Shown: positions 49,901-59,453 of the stretch, in pieces
Layout of the letters: each line of letters starts with the position of its first letter
Position numbering within the stretch: position 1 is the stretch's first letter
DNA from: Parablautia sp. Marseille-Q6255
Lineage (GTDB): Bacteria > Bacillota > Clostridia > Lachnospirales > Lachnospiraceae
NCBI RefSeq assembly: GCF_951230155.1
Contig: NZ_CATNVD010000011.1
Span: 62,001 to 126,000 of the forward strand
DNA: 64,000 nt
Direction: 5' to 3'
Notes under the pieces: model-generated
Told to the model about the DNA's origin: nothing
What the model saw: the letters and a program-made list of their open reading frames with translations, nothing else
The model's database searches: none
Position numbers and translations under genes: made by a program

Positions 49901-50964
49901 AAAAGCAGGATCGGACACAAAGCAGACATCCCGGGCAGGCGCAGGAGGGAGAGCAGAAGGGACTGAAGATACGTTCCTATCTGACTGTGGCGATCTGGGG
50001 CGCGCTGGCTGTTTCTATGGTCATTTCGGCGCTGCTCTTTGCGCTGCTGGACCGTTTTTTAAATCTGCCGCGCAGTATTCCGACGCTTGGGTGGCTTTTG
50101 ATCTTTAACACACTTATATCAGGGATCATTACCGCCTTTATGAATGGAAAGATCCTTGCCCCGGTCACGCTTTTGAGCAAGGCGATGGCTGAGGTGGCGC
50201 AGGGCGATTTTGAGCAGCAGCTTGAGACAACGAGCCGGATCGACGAGATCCGCGATCTGTTTGGCAGCTTTAACGTAATGACGCAGGAACTGCGGGCGAC
50301 CGAGCTTCTTCAGACAGATTTTGTCTCCAACGTATCGCATGAGTTTAAGACGCCGATCAATGCGATCGAGGGGTATACGATGCTGCTGCAGGATGACGCG
50401 CTTTCTGCGGAGCAAAATGAATACGTGGAGAAGATCCTTTTTAATACCGGGCGGCTTTCGGGACTGGTGGGAAATATCCTGCTGCTGTCCAAGCTGGAAA
50501 ACCAGAATATCCCGATGAAAAGGACGACATACCGTCTGGATGAGCAGATCCGTCAGGCACTTCTTTCTCTGGAGTCAAAGTGGACGCCGAAGGAGATCGC
50601 CTTTCAGGCAGATCTGGAAAAGACAGATTATTGCGGCAATGAAGGGCTTTTGATGCATGTGTGGGTCAATCTGATCGACAATGCAGTGAAATTTAGTCCG
50701 GTGAGGGCTACAGTCTCACTTCTTTTGAAGAGCGAGGAAGATACGGTGGTATTTTCCATCAAGGACGAGGGACCGGGGATCGCACAGGACGTCAGGAGCA
50801 GGATTTTTGATAAGTTTTATCAGGAGGACGGTTCTCATAAAAGTGATGGAAACGGGCTGGGACTGGCGCTTGTAAAGCGGATCGTGGACAGCGAAAAGGG
50901 AACCATAGAAGTAAATAACAGGGAGTATGGCGGCTGTTGCTTTACCGTCCGCCTTCCAAAATAG
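49897..50964 (+). CDS. Sensor histidine kinase
   Basis: A 355-residue membrane kinase. Two helices (about 30-55 and 66-86) enclose only a short external loop, so it senses within or near the membrane. A HAMP domain (APVTLLSKAMAEVAQGDF) follows, then the H-box with H148 in VSNVSHEFKTPIN, and ATPase motifs NLIDNAVKF, DEGPGIA and GNGLGLALVK. It is paired with the regulator immediately upstream. Confidence 0.93.
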   Translation: MKKQDRTQSRHPGQAQEGEQKGLKIRSYLTVAIWGALAVSMVISALLFALLDRFLNLPRSIPTLGWLLIFNTLISGIITAFMNGKILAPVTLLSKAMAEVAQGDFEQQLETTSRIDEIRDLFGSFNVMTQELRATELLQTDFVSNVSHEFKTPINAIEGYTMLLQDDALSAEQNEYVEKILFNTGRLSGLVGNILLLSKLENQNIPMKRTTYRLDEQIRQALLSLESKWTPKEIAFQADLEKTDYCGNEGLLMHVWVNLIDNAVKFSPVRATVSLLLKSEEDTVVFSIKDEGPGIAQDVRSRIFDKFYQEDGSHKSDGNGLGLALVKRIVDSEKGTIEVNNREYGGCCFTVRLPK

Positions 50965-51005
50965 ATGCCAAGAAGAAAATTATGAAAGAAAGAGGTTTGC
51001 AAAAG

Positions 51006-51878
51006 ATGAGTGAAAAGATTGCTTTTATAGCAGATTCCTGTGCTGATCTGCCAGAAGAAATAAAAATGCGGGAGGGTGTTTTCGTTCTCCCGGTGACGGT
51101 AACCTGTCAGGGCAGGGATTATCTGGACGGAGTTGATATTACTCCGGAAGAGATCTACCGGCAGCAGAAAAACGGGGAGCTTCCGTCGACCTCTCTGCCG
51201 ACCGGAGAGGCGCTGGAAAAGGTATTAAAAGAAGTGCTGGAGCAGGGATACAAAAAGGCAGTGCTCATTACCATGTCTTCTGCTATCTCCGGTACATGGA
51301 ATATGTGCAGACTGCTGTGCGAAGAATGTGAGCAGCTTTCGTGCGTTGTGCTGGATTCCGGGATGGCAAGTCTGGCAGAAGGCGCTCTGCTGATCGAGCT
51401 GATGGATGAGGTGCAGGAGGGAGTCTTATCCTGGGAGCAGATTCCGCAGCGGATGGAGACGCTTAAAAAGAATACGTTCCCGTATTTTGGGATCGATACG
51501 CTTGAGTTTTTGCAGAAAACGGGGCGGATCGGCCGGGCAGCTGCGATCGCAGGCAATTTCCTCAATATCATGCCGATTCTGACCTTTGATGAGAAAGGCG
51601 TGATCACACCGGTGGAAAAGGTCAGAGGAAAAAAGCAGCGCATTGGGCGGCTGAAAAGCCATGCAGTAGAAGCAGTGGGAGACCATAAGAAATACAGGCT
51701 GTATTTTGCGGATGGAGGAGACGCAGAACTTCTTGAAACTCTGAAAAGCAGGATTTTTGAGGAACTGGGAGCTGCCCCGAAGGCTATGACCACGACTCTG
51801 GGATGTGCGCTTGCGGCTCATTTGGGACCAAACCTGACAGGAGTATGCGTACAGATTCTGGAGGAGGAGACAAAATGA
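51006..51878 (+). CDS. DegV family fatty-acid-binding protein
   Basis: A 290-residue DegV/FakB protein that binds a fatty acid and presents it to the FakA kinase. Motifs are IADSCADLPEE near the start, TSLPTGEALEKVL, the SSAISGTWN segment and a C-terminal LGPNLTGV. Start at 51006; a further ATG at 50982 is possible, and the ribosome site is weak in both cases. It overlaps the membrane-protein gene by four bases. Confidence 0.9.
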   Translation: MSEKIAFIADSCADLPEEIKMREGVFVLPVTVTCQGRDYLDGVDITPEEIYRQQKNGELPSTSLPTGEALEKVLKEVLEQGYKKAVLITMSSAISGTWNMCRLLCEECEQLSCVVLDSGMASLAEGALLIELMDEVQEGVLSWEQIPQRMETLKKNTFPYFGIDTLEFLQKTGRIGRAAAIAGNFLNIMPILTFDEKGVITPVEKVRGKKQRIGRLKSHAVEAVGDHKKYRLYFADGGDAELLETLKSRIFEELGAAPKAMTTTLGCALAAHLGPNLTGVCVQILEEETK

Positions 51879-52954
51879 CAGTTTATCAGGAATTACAGCT
51901 GAATCAGGCAGGCTCAAAGGCCGCAGTAAAGAACAGCAGGACCGCGCGCGAGCGGTGGTATCATATCGCAGTGTATCTGTTTAAGATCGCCATCACAATG
52001 GTATTCTGCTTTGGCTTTGTCACCATTTACAGTATGATATTCGGAGGCGATAACAGCATTGTAGGAGTAGTCGTGCTCCTGTGCCTGATGGTATTTAAAA
52101 ATGCAGATTTTGGTATGCACACAGGGCAGTCGACAGCTCTTCTGGCAGGCTTTTTTGTCCTTATGGCGATCGGCCCGCATCTGGCGAATGTGACAGGCCC
52201 GTTTGTGGGAATGCTGGTCAATATGGCAGCGATCGCGGTGCTGATGCTTCTTGGATGCCACAATCCATTTATGTTTAACCAGTCAACGCTGGTGCTTGGG
52301 TATCTGCTCTTATACGGGTATGATGTTTCAGGACGCAGCTATGTGATGCGTCTGGCAGGACTGGCTGTGGGAGCGCTTATCACCTGCGTTGTCTTTTACA
52401 GAAATCATGCGGGACGTGTATACAGGAATGGGATCAAAGAGACTCTCAGGTCATTTCGGATAGAATCTGCCAGATCGAGATGGCAGCTGTGCCAGATCCT
52501 TTGTGTGCCGCTTGTAGTGTTTATCGCGGAGATCTGTCATATGCCGCGCGCCATGTGGGCAGGGATCGCAGCGATGTCAGTCATCCTTCCGTTTACAGAA
52601 GATATGAAATACCGGGTACGAGGCAGGATCATCGGAAACATCGCAGGCGCGGCAAGCTTTCTGGTCCTGTATTACGTGCTACCTCCTTCTGTTTACGCCT
52701 ATATTGGTATCATAGGCGGGATAGGCGTGGGATTTTCTGTGAAATACGGATGGCAGGCAGTCTTTAATACATTCGGCGCGCTCGCGATCGCCACAGAAGC
52801 GTACGGACTTGCGAACGCAATGGGGCTTCGCGTCATACAGAATGTGTTCGGAGTGCTGTTTGCGCTGGCGTTTTGTGTGATATGCAACTGGATCATTTCG
52901 AAGAGAGCAGAAATGGTAAAGGAGAAATCAGATGGAGAAGCAATCTGTATGTAG
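51875..52954 (+). CDS. FUSC-like integral membrane protein
   Basis: A 359-residue protein with about ten predicted helices in two bundles separated by a hydrophilic linker (RNGIKETLRSFRIESARSRW, about 185-204). The arrangement resembles the FUSC/aromatic-acid-exporter superfamily. It begins in the ATGA overlap with the DegV gene after GGAGGAGGAG, and overlaps the amidohydrolase by 23 bases. Export of an aromatic or acidic metabolite is a guess from family; coupling to DegV and an amidohydrolase suggests a shared substrate route. Confidence 0.7.
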   Translation: MTVYQELQLNQAGSKAAVKNSRTARERWYHIAVYLFKIAITMVFCFGFVTIYSMIFGGDNSIVGVVVLLCLMVFKNADFGMHTGQSTALLAGFFVLMAIGPHLANVTGPFVGMLVNMAAIAVLMLLGCHNPFMFNQSTLVLGYLLLYGYDVSGRSYVMRLAGLAVGALITCVVFYRNHAGRVYRNGIKETLRSFRIESARSRWQLCQILCVPLVVFIAEICHMPRAMWAGIAAMSVILPFTEDMKYRVRGRIIGNIAGAASFLVLYYVLPPSVYAYIGIIGGIGVGFSVKYGWQAVFNTFGALAIATEAYGLANAMGLRVIQNVFGVLFALAFCVICNWIISKRAEMVKEKSDGEAICM

Positions 52955-54569
52955 CAAAATAGCGGGTGGTCCTTCCACCCTGTATTACAATGGAACGATC
53001 CTGACTATGGATGATGAATGTCCCGCAGTGCAGGCGGTTTTGGTAAGCGGCGGGAGGATCCGGGCAAGGGGCTCCGAAGAGGAGCTGATGGCGCAAAAGG
53101 ATGAGGATACGATCTGCATTGACCTTGCCGGAAGGACGATGCTGCCGGGATTTATCGACGGGCACAGCCACTTTTCGGGACTTGCCACCTCGCTGTCTCA
53201 GTGCGATCTGTCGGGAGCTTCTGATTTTGAGGATATTGTGGCGCTGCTTCGCGCATTTATCCGGGAAAACAGCGTCCCCAAGGGTCAGTGGGTGGTCGGA
53301 GTGAATTATGACCACAATTTTCTTTCCGAGAAGCGTCATCCAGATAAGACGGTGCTTGACCGGGTATCGGGTGTACATCCTGTCGTGATCGTCCATGCCT
53401 CCTCGCATATGGGCGTGGCGAATTCTGCCGGGCTGGCTGTACAGGGGATCGCGCAGGAGACGGCAGATCCGCAGGGAGGCCGGTATGGGCGAACAGAAAG
53501 CGGAGAGCCGGACGGCTATATGGAAGAAAATGCGTTTGTACAGTTTCGCAGCCGTATGCCGATGCCCGATATCGACGAGATCATGAAGCTGTTTCTCCGG
53601 GCACAGGAGGTCTATGCGTCATATGGCATCACAACGGTGCAGGAAGGAATGGTGACGCCTCCTCTGTATCAGCTGCTGCAGTATGCCAGACAGAAGGACC
53701 TTTTCTATCTGGATCTGGCAGGCTATGCAGATCTGGAGCACTGCGATCAGATGCCGGGGCTGCAGCAGGAAAACCCTGCGTGCTACCGCGGGCATTTAAA
53801 AATCGGAGGCTATAAGATCTTTCTGGACGGCTCGCCGCAGGGGCGGACCGCGTGGATGCTGGAGCCGTATAAAGGAGCACAGGACGGCTACCGCGGTTAT
53901 CCGGTCAAGACGGATGAGCAGGTGTATGCACTGATCCTGCGGGCGCTGGAGGACAACAGACAGATTCTGGCACACTGCAATGGAGATGCAGCCGCGCAGC
54001 AGTATATCACACAGTTTGAGAAGGTATGCCGTGAGCATCCGGAATATGCGCCAAACCGTCCGGTTATGGTCCATGCGCAGCTCGTAAGGGAAGAGCAGCT
54101 GGAGCGGATGAAAGCGCTTTTTATGATGCCAAGCTTCTTTGTTGCCCACACCTATTACTGGGGCGATATCCACATACAGAACTTTGGCATGGAGCGTGCC
54201 GGGCGGATCTCACCGGCGGGCACGACACTTCGGCTCGGTATTCCGTTTACCTTCCATCAGGACAGTCCGGTCCTGCCGCCGGATGTGTTCCAGACAATCT
54301 GGTGCGCCGCAAAGCGCGTGACAAAAAATGGAGTGCAGCTGGCAGAGGGTGAGCAGATCAGTGTGTACGATGCGCTCAGGGCAATGACCGTCTATGGCGC
54401 TTATCAGTATGGAGAAGAATGTGATAAGGGAATGATCCGGGAAGGAAAGCTGGCAGACCTGATCATCACAGACCGCAATCCGCTTGAGGTGCCTGCAGAT
54501 GAGGTGAAGCAGATCAGGGTGCTGGAGACGATCAAGGAAGGATGCAGCATATATAAAAGAGAGGCATAA
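52932..54569 (+). CDS. YtcJ-like metal-dependent amidohydrolase
   Basis: A 545-residue amidohydrolase of the composite-domain type (Amidohydro_3). The strand-1 metal site is GFIDGHSHFSG near 72-82; later LKIGGYKIFLDGSPQGRTAW and FTFHQDSPVLPP, with LADLIITDRNPL at the C-terminus. The family hydrolyses amides of unknown nature in most bacteria. AAGGAG lies upstream inside the preceding gene, with which it overlaps by 23 bases. A terminator follows at 54608. Confidence 0.88.
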   Translation: MEKQSVCSKIAGGPSTLYYNGTILTMDDECPAVQAVLVSGGRIRARGSEEELMAQKDEDTICIDLAGRTMLPGFIDGHSHFSGLATSLSQCDLSGASDFEDIVALLRAFIRENSVPKGQWVVGVNYDHNFLSEKRHPDKTVLDRVSGVHPVVIVHASSHMGVANSAGLAVQGIAQETADPQGGRYGRTESGEPDGYMEENAFVQFRSRMPMPDIDEIMKLFLRAQEVYASYGITTVQEGMVTPPLYQLLQYARQKDLFYLDLAGYADLEHCDQMPGLQQENPACYRGHLKIGGYKIFLDGSPQGRTAWMLEPYKGAQDGYRGYPVKTDEQVYALILRALEDNRQILAHCNGDAAAQQYITQFEKVCREHPEYAPNRPVMVHAQLVREEQLERMKALFMMPSFFVAHTYYWGDIHIQNFGMERAGRISPAGTTLRLGIPFTFHQDSPVLPPDVFQTIWCAAKRVTKNGVQLAEGEQISVYDALRAMTVYGAYQYGEECDKGMIREGKLADLIITDRNPLEVPADEVKQIRVLETIKEGCSIYKREA

Positions 54570-54607
54570 AAAGAGAAGCATGAAAAGAGAGGCATAGGGG
54601 AGAGACT

Positions 54608-54640
54608 GCATAAGGAAGCAGCTTCTCCCTTATGCTTTTT
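54608..54640 (+). terminator. Terminator after the amidohydrolase gene
   Basis: GCATAAGG (54608-54615) pairs with CCTTATGC (54628-54635) and is followed by five T residues. It sits between convergent genes and ends just before the ilvE stop codon. Confidence 0.75.
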
Positions 54641-54644
54641 CTCT

Positions 54645-55670
54645 TTATCTGATCACCCGCAGCCATCCTTCCGGCGCTTCGATGCGTCCCATCTGGATGC
54701 CGGTCAGTGTATCATACAGCTTCTTTGTGACAGGTCCCATCTCGTTCATGCCGCTTGGCAGGCAGATCTCCTTTCCGTGGTCAACGATCTTGCCGACCGG
54801 GGAAATGACAGCGGCGGTACCGCACAGCCCGCATTCTGCAAAGTCTGCGACCTCGGAAAATGCAACGGGACGCTCCTCGACTGGCAGTCCGAGATAATCT
54901 CTGGCAACGGTCAGCAGGGAACGGCGTGTGATAGAGGGCAGGATACTGTCAGATTTCGGTGTGACAACCTTGTTGTCTTTCGTTATGAAGAGGAAGTTGG
55001 CTCCGCCGGTCTCCTCCACATACGTCCTTGTGGCAGCGTCGAGGTACATATTTTCATCGAAGCCCTGACGGTGCGCATCCATGATGGCGTAAAGGCTCAT
55101 TGCATAATTCAGTCCGGCCTTGATGTGACCTGTTCCGTGCGGAGCTGCGCGGTCAAAATCGCAGACACGGATCGTCAGTGGTTTTACGCCGCCCTTAAAG
55201 TACGGTCCTACAGGAGTGACGAATACACGGAACTGGTATTCATTAGCCGGCTTGACGCCGATGACAGCGTCGCTTCCGAACATATATGGACGGATATAGA
55301 GTGTGGCTCCGGAGCCGTATGGCGGTACGTACGCTTCGTTGGCTTCTACCGTCCTGACAACAGCATCTACAAAACGCTCCTGCGGGAATACCGGCATTTC
55401 GAGGCGTTTGCAGGATGCTTCCATGCGCGCCGCGTTCAGATCCGGACGGAAGGTCACGATGCGCCCGTCCTGTGTGGTATACGCCTTCATTCCCTCAAAG
55501 CATGTCTGTGCATACTGCAGCACGCCTGCGCACTCTGTGATCGTGACAGTTGCGTCGGAGGTGAGCTGACCGTCTTCCCATGCTCCGTTTTTATAATTTG
55601 CGACGAAGCGCTTTTCTGTCGGGATATAGCCAAATCCCAGATTCGCCCAGTCGATATGTTTCTTTTCCAT
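54645..55670 (-). CDS. ilvE: Branched-chain amino acid aminotransferase
   Basis: A 341-residue class IV PLP aminotransferase for the last step of leucine, isoleucine and valine synthesis. The PLP lysine is K184 in GTGHIKAGLNYA, and YVEETGGANFLFI and the C-terminal EMGPVTKKLYDTLTGIQMG are characteristic. AGGGAGG lies ten bases before the ATG. It stands alone on the minus strand. Confidence 0.95.
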   Translation of the reverse strand: MEKKHIDWANLGFGYIPTEKRFVANYKNGAWEDGQLTSDATVTITECAGVLQYAQTCFEGMKAYTTQDGRIVTFRPDLNAARMEASCKRLEMPVFPQERFVDAVVRTVEANEAYVPPYGSGATLYIRPYMFGSDAVIGVKPANEYQFRVFVTPVGPYFKGGVKPLTIRVCDFDRAAPHGTGHIKAGLNYAMSLYAIMDAHRQGFDENMYLDAATRTYVEETGGANFLFITKDNKVVTPKSDSILPSITRRSLLTVARDYLGLPVEERPVAFSEVADFAECGLCGTAAVISPVGKIVDHGKEICLPSGMNEMGPVTKKLYDTLTGIQMGRIEAPEGWLRVIR

Positions 55671-55730
55671 AATAGATATTCCTCCCTTTTCTTTTCAGGT
55701 CTTTCCGATATCTGAAATTTAATTAGTTGT

Positions 55731-55759
55731 AGTTTACGCCTGCTTTCTCACTGTGTCAA
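55731..55759 (-). promoter_or_regulatory. Promoter for ilvE (minus strand)
   Basis: On the minus strand TTGACA (55754-55759) and TAAACT (55731-55736) are 17 bases apart. The -35 overlaps the last bases of dinB. Confidence 0.75.
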
Positions 55760-57018
55760 GTTAAATCATTGCTGTTTTTCTGACCGTCAGACGGATGGGC
55801 CGGATGCTCCATCTGTAAAAGAGAGCCGCGCACGACTGCCTGATCGCCGAAGCGCCTGCGGATCTCATCCATTGCCTGCTCCAGCTTTTTCTGCTTTGCA
55901 GGGTCTGTATGGCGGGGCGTACCGGATGATGCGGGCAGATCGAACAGGGAAAGCTGGATGGGGGCATCCTCTGAGAGCAGTCTGGAGGTGCGGATCCCAA
56001 GCAGACGGATCGGGCTGCCGTTCCACAGTTCATCAAACAGGCGGCAGGCGTATTCGTAGAGGAGGCCGGAGGTCGCACCCGGCGACAGGAGCTGTGTCTG
56101 GCGGGAACAGGCCTGAAAGGTGCTGTATTTGATCTCTACGGTGACGGTCTGTGCGATCTGATGGGATCTGCGCAGACGAAGGGCAACCTGCTCGGATAAA
56201 GCGAGCAGGACCTTTTTTGCTTCCTCTGCGGTCGTGGCGTCAGAGGCGAGGGTGGTAGAATTGCCGATCCCTTTTAATTCATGGGTGTCAGGGTTTAAGG
56301 GTGAGTTATCTATGCCGTTTGCATATTCCCACATCAGTTTTCCGTGGCTTTTAAAATGCTGCTGCAAAAAGGCAGGACTGCATCCGGCAAGCTCACCGAT
56401 CGTGCGGATGCCAAGCTGTGTGAGGCGGCCGGCGCTGCTGTGCCCGACCATGAACAGCTCACTGACCGGGAGCGGCCACATTTTTTTCGGGATCTCTTCG
56501 GGAAAAAGTGTGTGTACCTTATCCGGCTTTTCAAAATCGCTCGCCATTTTGGCGAGCAGCTTGTTCGGGGCGATCCCGATATTTACCGTAAAGCCAAGTG
56601 TGTGTCTGATGTGATCCGCTATCGTGCGGGCCCCCTCCACCGGCGAGGAGAAGCGGCGCGCGATAGGAGAGTATGCCATATAGCACTCATCGATCGATAC
56701 CTGCTCGATATCTGAGGTATAGGTATGGAGCAGATCCATAAGCTCGCCGCTGCGTCTTTTGTACAGTCTGTGGTCAGGCGGCTCGATCAGGAGCGTGGGG
56801 CACTTGCGAAGCGCGGCTGCGACCGGCTCACCGGTGCGCACACCGTATTTTTTTGCCGGGATCGATTTCGCCAGCACGACTCCATGGCGGGTGTGCTCGT
56901 CTCCTCCGATGATCGCCGGGACCGTGCGCAGATCGAGGGTGGGATCCTTTTTCAGCCGCTCCATTGCACTCCAGCTTAAATATGCAGAATTTACATCAAT
57001 GTGAAAAATCACGTTCAT
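55756..57018 (-). CDS. dinB: DNA polymerase IV (Y-family)
   Basis: A 420-residue translesion polymerase. Metal ligand D8 is in FHIDVNSAYLSW, the catalytic SIDE motif is at 108-111 (QVSIDECYM), and the helix-hairpin-helix region (FMVGHSSAGRLTQLGIRTIGELA) is near 195-220. No beta-clamp motif of the QLxLF type is obvious at the very C-terminus, but IQLSLFDLP near 375 fits one. GAGGTGG precedes the ATG. No LexA-type box was identified. Confidence 0.95.
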   Translation of the reverse strand: MNVIFHIDVNSAYLSWSAMERLKKDPTLDLRTVPAIIGGDEHTRHGVVLAKSIPAKKYGVRTGEPVAAALRKCPTLLIEPPDHRLYKRRSGELMDLLHTYTSDIEQVSIDECYMAYSPIARRFSSPVEGARTIADHIRHTLGFTVNIGIAPNKLLAKMASDFEKPDKVHTLFPEEIPKKMWPLPVSELFMVGHSSAGRLTQLGIRTIGELAGCSPAFLQQHFKSHGKLMWEYANGIDNSPLNPDTHELKGIGNSTTLASDATTAEEAKKVLLALSEQVALRLRRSHQIAQTVTVEIKYSTFQACSRQTQLLSPGATSGLLYEYACRLFDELWNGSPIRLLGIRTSRLLSEDAPIQLSLFDLPASSGTPRHTDPAKQKKLEQAMDEIRRRFGDQAVVRGSLLQMEHPAHPSDGQKNSNDLT

Positions 57019-57255
57019 AGCGCCACCTCAAAATAGTCTCTGTCCCTTTGCAGGACGGTTTCTCTGTCTGTTAGTGTATCATGCGGGGAAAGAATTGTCA
57101 CGGCAAAGAGAAGAGATCTGCGAGTGTTTTGCCTGTATAGAAGGATTGTTTTTTGTCTGCAGAAGGGGTAAGATAATAGCGTCAGGGCGCAGGTGCGTTT
57201 TGTTCCTGCCGCGCGGACGCCAGATCAGAAAAAAGGTCAGGAGGAGGGAGTCTCC

Positions 57256-57576
57256 ATGAAAGAAAAAAATACATTTGAGGTGATATACGATATTGTATGT
57301 CAGATCCCGTACGGGCAGGTGGCAACGTACGGACAGATCGCGCAGCTGGCAGGAAATAAGCGGCTGGCGCGGGTGGTAGGGTATGCGCTGCATGTCAATC
57401 CGGATCCGCAGAGGATCCCGTGCTACCGTGTGGTCAACCGGTTCGGAGAGGTGTCAGATGCGTTTGCCTTTGGCGGAGGAAACCGGCAGATCGAGCTGCT
57501 GGAAGCAGAGGGAGTGCGTTTTTGCGATGGAAAGGTGGATATGGACGGATATCAGTGGAAAAAACAGCGGTTCTAA
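57256..57576 (+). CDS. MGMT-like DNA alkyltransferase-family protein
   Basis: A 106-residue protein matching only the C-terminal DNA-binding half of O6-alkylguanine transferases (VIYDIVCQIPYGQVATYGQIA). The acceptor motif reads IPCYRVV, with C56 kept but the usual following His replaced by Tyr. Alkyltransferase-like proteins lose the Cys instead, so this is neither type exactly. The start at 57256 has AGGAGGG eight bases before it. It is divergent from dinB, another damage-tolerance gene, and followed 27 bases later by a MATE exporter. Confidence 0.85.
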   Translation: MKEKNTFEVIYDIVCQIPYGQVATYGQIAQLAGNKRLARVVGYALHVNPDPQRIPCYRVVNRFGEVSDAFAFGGGNRQIELLEAEGVRFCDGKVDMDGYQWKKQRF

Positions 57577-57603
57577 AGAAAAGCAGAAAAGAGGGCATCA
57601 TAT

Positions 57604-58962
57604 ATGGAGCATGATTTTTCAAAGGGAAGTGTGAGCAGACATATTATGGCGCAGGCGGTACCGCTTATGATCGCGCAGGTGCTGCAGCTTCTCTACAATG
57701 TAGTGGATCGGATTTATATCGGCCATCTGCCCGGAGAGAACGGGCTGGCCCTTACCGGGATTGGTCTGGTCTTTCCGATCATATCAGTGATCAGTGCGTT
57801 TACGAACCTGTTTGGAATGGGAGGGGCCCCGCTGTGTTCCATTGCAAGAGGAGCGGGACAGACAGAGAAGGCAGAGAAAATAATGGGGCATTCTGCAGTA
57901 CTGCTGTTTGGGAGTTCCTTTTTTCTGATGGCAGCGTGCTACCTGTTTGGGCGTCCGCCGCTGTATCTGCTGGGGGCGAGCGATGCGACATACGTGTATG
58001 CAAATACGTATCTTACGATCTATCTGCTTGGCACAGTGTTTTTCATGCTTGGTAATGGGATGAACTGCTTTATCACCTCTCAGGGCTTCCCAAAGACTGC
58101 CATGTGCACAACGATGCTTGGTGCAGTGATCAATCTGATTCTCGATCCGGTACTGATCTTTGGCTTTGATATGGGGATTGAAGGCGCAGCGATCGCGACG
58201 GTAGTTTCGCAGGTTATCTCCTGTGTATGGGTGTTAAAATTCCTGACCGGGAAAAAAGCGATCCTGCGCCTGCAAAAACGGTATTTCCGGCTGGAATGGG
58301 CACTGGTACGGGAAATCACAGGGCTTGGTATGTCCGGGTTTATCATGCAGGCTACAAACAGTGTAGCGCAGATTGTCTGCAATGCGATGCTTGGCATATA
58401 TGGAGGGGATCTTTACATAGGGATTATGACAATACTCAATTCTGTGCGAGAGGTGCTCAGCATGCCGGTAAGCGGGATCACGAACGGAGCTCAGCCGGTG
58501 CTTGGCTTTAATTACGGGGCAAAGCAATATGGAAGGATAAAAAAGGGAATCTGCTTTATGACAGCAGCGGGGAGTCTGTATACGATTGTAGCGTGGGCAG
58601 CACTGGTATTTTTCCCAGAGCCGTTTCTCGCATTGTTTACGGGAAATAGTGAAATGATAGAGAAAGGAGTACGTGCGGTACATCTGTATTTTGCGGGTTT
58701 TGTATTTATGCTGTTCCAGTTTTCAGGACAGTCCGTATTTGTTGCGTTGGGAAAATCAAAAAGAGCGGTGTTTTTTTCTCTGTTCCGCAAGGTAGTCATT
58801 GTCCTGCCGCTTACGGTTCTGCTGCCGCGTATCATGGAGGATAGCGTGGCGGGGATATTCCTTGCAGAACCGATCTCGAATGTTATCGGCGGACTGGCCT
58901 GCTTTTTCACGATGTATTTCACAGTGTACCGGAAGCTTGGGACGAAGCCAGAGCATCCGTGA
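57604..58962 (+). CDS. MATE family efflux transporter
   Basis: A 452-residue membrane protein with 12 helices. GSVSRHIMAQAVPLMIAQVLQLLYNVVDRIYIG at the beginning and the internal repeat starting near 230 (LVREITGLGMSGFIMQ) show the two six-helix halves. The family exports drugs or metabolites by sodium or proton antiport. AAGAGGG precedes the ATG. Its last 44 bases overlap the convergent shikimate kinase gene. Confidence 0.92.
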   Translation: MEHDFSKGSVSRHIMAQAVPLMIAQVLQLLYNVVDRIYIGHLPGENGLALTGIGLVFPIISVISAFTNLFGMGGAPLCSIARGAGQTEKAEKIMGHSAVLLFGSSFFLMAACYLFGRPPLYLLGASDATYVYANTYLTIYLLGTVFFMLGNGMNCFITSQGFPKTAMCTTMLGAVINLILDPVLIFGFDMGIEGAAIATVVSQVISCVWVLKFLTGKKAILRLQKRYFRLEWALVREITGLGMSGFIMQATNSVAQIVCNAMLGIYGGDLYIGIMTILNSVREVLSMPVSGITNGAQPVLGFNYGAKQYGRIKKGICFMTAAGSLYTIVAWAALVFFPEPFLALFTGNSEMIEKGVRAVHLYFAGFVFMLFQFSGQSVFVALGKSKRAVFFSLFRKVVIVLPLTVLLPRIMEDSVAGIFLAEPISNVIGGLACFFTMYFTVYRKLGTKPEHP

Positions 58963-59440
58963 TCGCAGCTACTGCATTCGCTACGGATCTGTGACCGACA
59001 TTCACTGTGATATGTGCATATTTTTCGTAGAGAGGTATACGCTGCTGATACAGATCAAAAAGGGTCTGCCCCGGCTCAAGGACGACGCCGCGTTTCTGGA
59101 GATCTCCAAGACGGCGTTCCAGGACTCTGTGGCTGACCTTCAGATAGACGACGGTGCTGATGCTGCGCAGATGCTTCATTGCCTTTTCACCGTAGATCAC
59201 GCTGCCTCCGGTGGCGATCACACAGTGATCTGCCGCGATGTGGCTGTTGACGCGCTCCTCAATCTGGTTGAAACCGTCATTTCCGCAGTCGCGCATGATC
59301 TCCCAGAGAAGTTTTCCCTCTTCTTTTTGGATCAGCAGATCCGAATCAATAAAATCATATCCGAGTACTTTTGCGAGCACGATTCCAATCGTGCTCTTTC
59401 CAGCTCCCGGCATACCGATCAGGGTCACATTGTGTTTCAT
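58919..59440 (-). CDS. aroK: Shikimate kinase
   Basis: A 173-residue kinase for the fifth step of aromatic amino acid synthesis. P-loop GMPGAGKST is at 9-17, shikimate-binding D32 and D34 are in FIDSDLL, and IATGGSVIY is the conserved substrate segment. The start at 59440 is nine bases after AAGGAG. It follows the small exporter gene by 13 bases on the same strand, which may share its promoter. Confidence 0.93.
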   Translation of the reverse strand: MKHNVTLIGMPGAGKSTIGIVLAKVLGYDFIDSDLLIQKEEGKLLWEIMRDCGNDGFNQIEERVNSHIAADHCVIATGGSVIYGEKAMKHLRSISTVVYLKVSHRVLERRLGDLQKRGVVLEPGQTLFDLYQQRIPLYEKYAHITVNVGHRSVANAVAAITDALASSQASGTL

Positions 59441-59453
59441 CTGATACTCCTTT

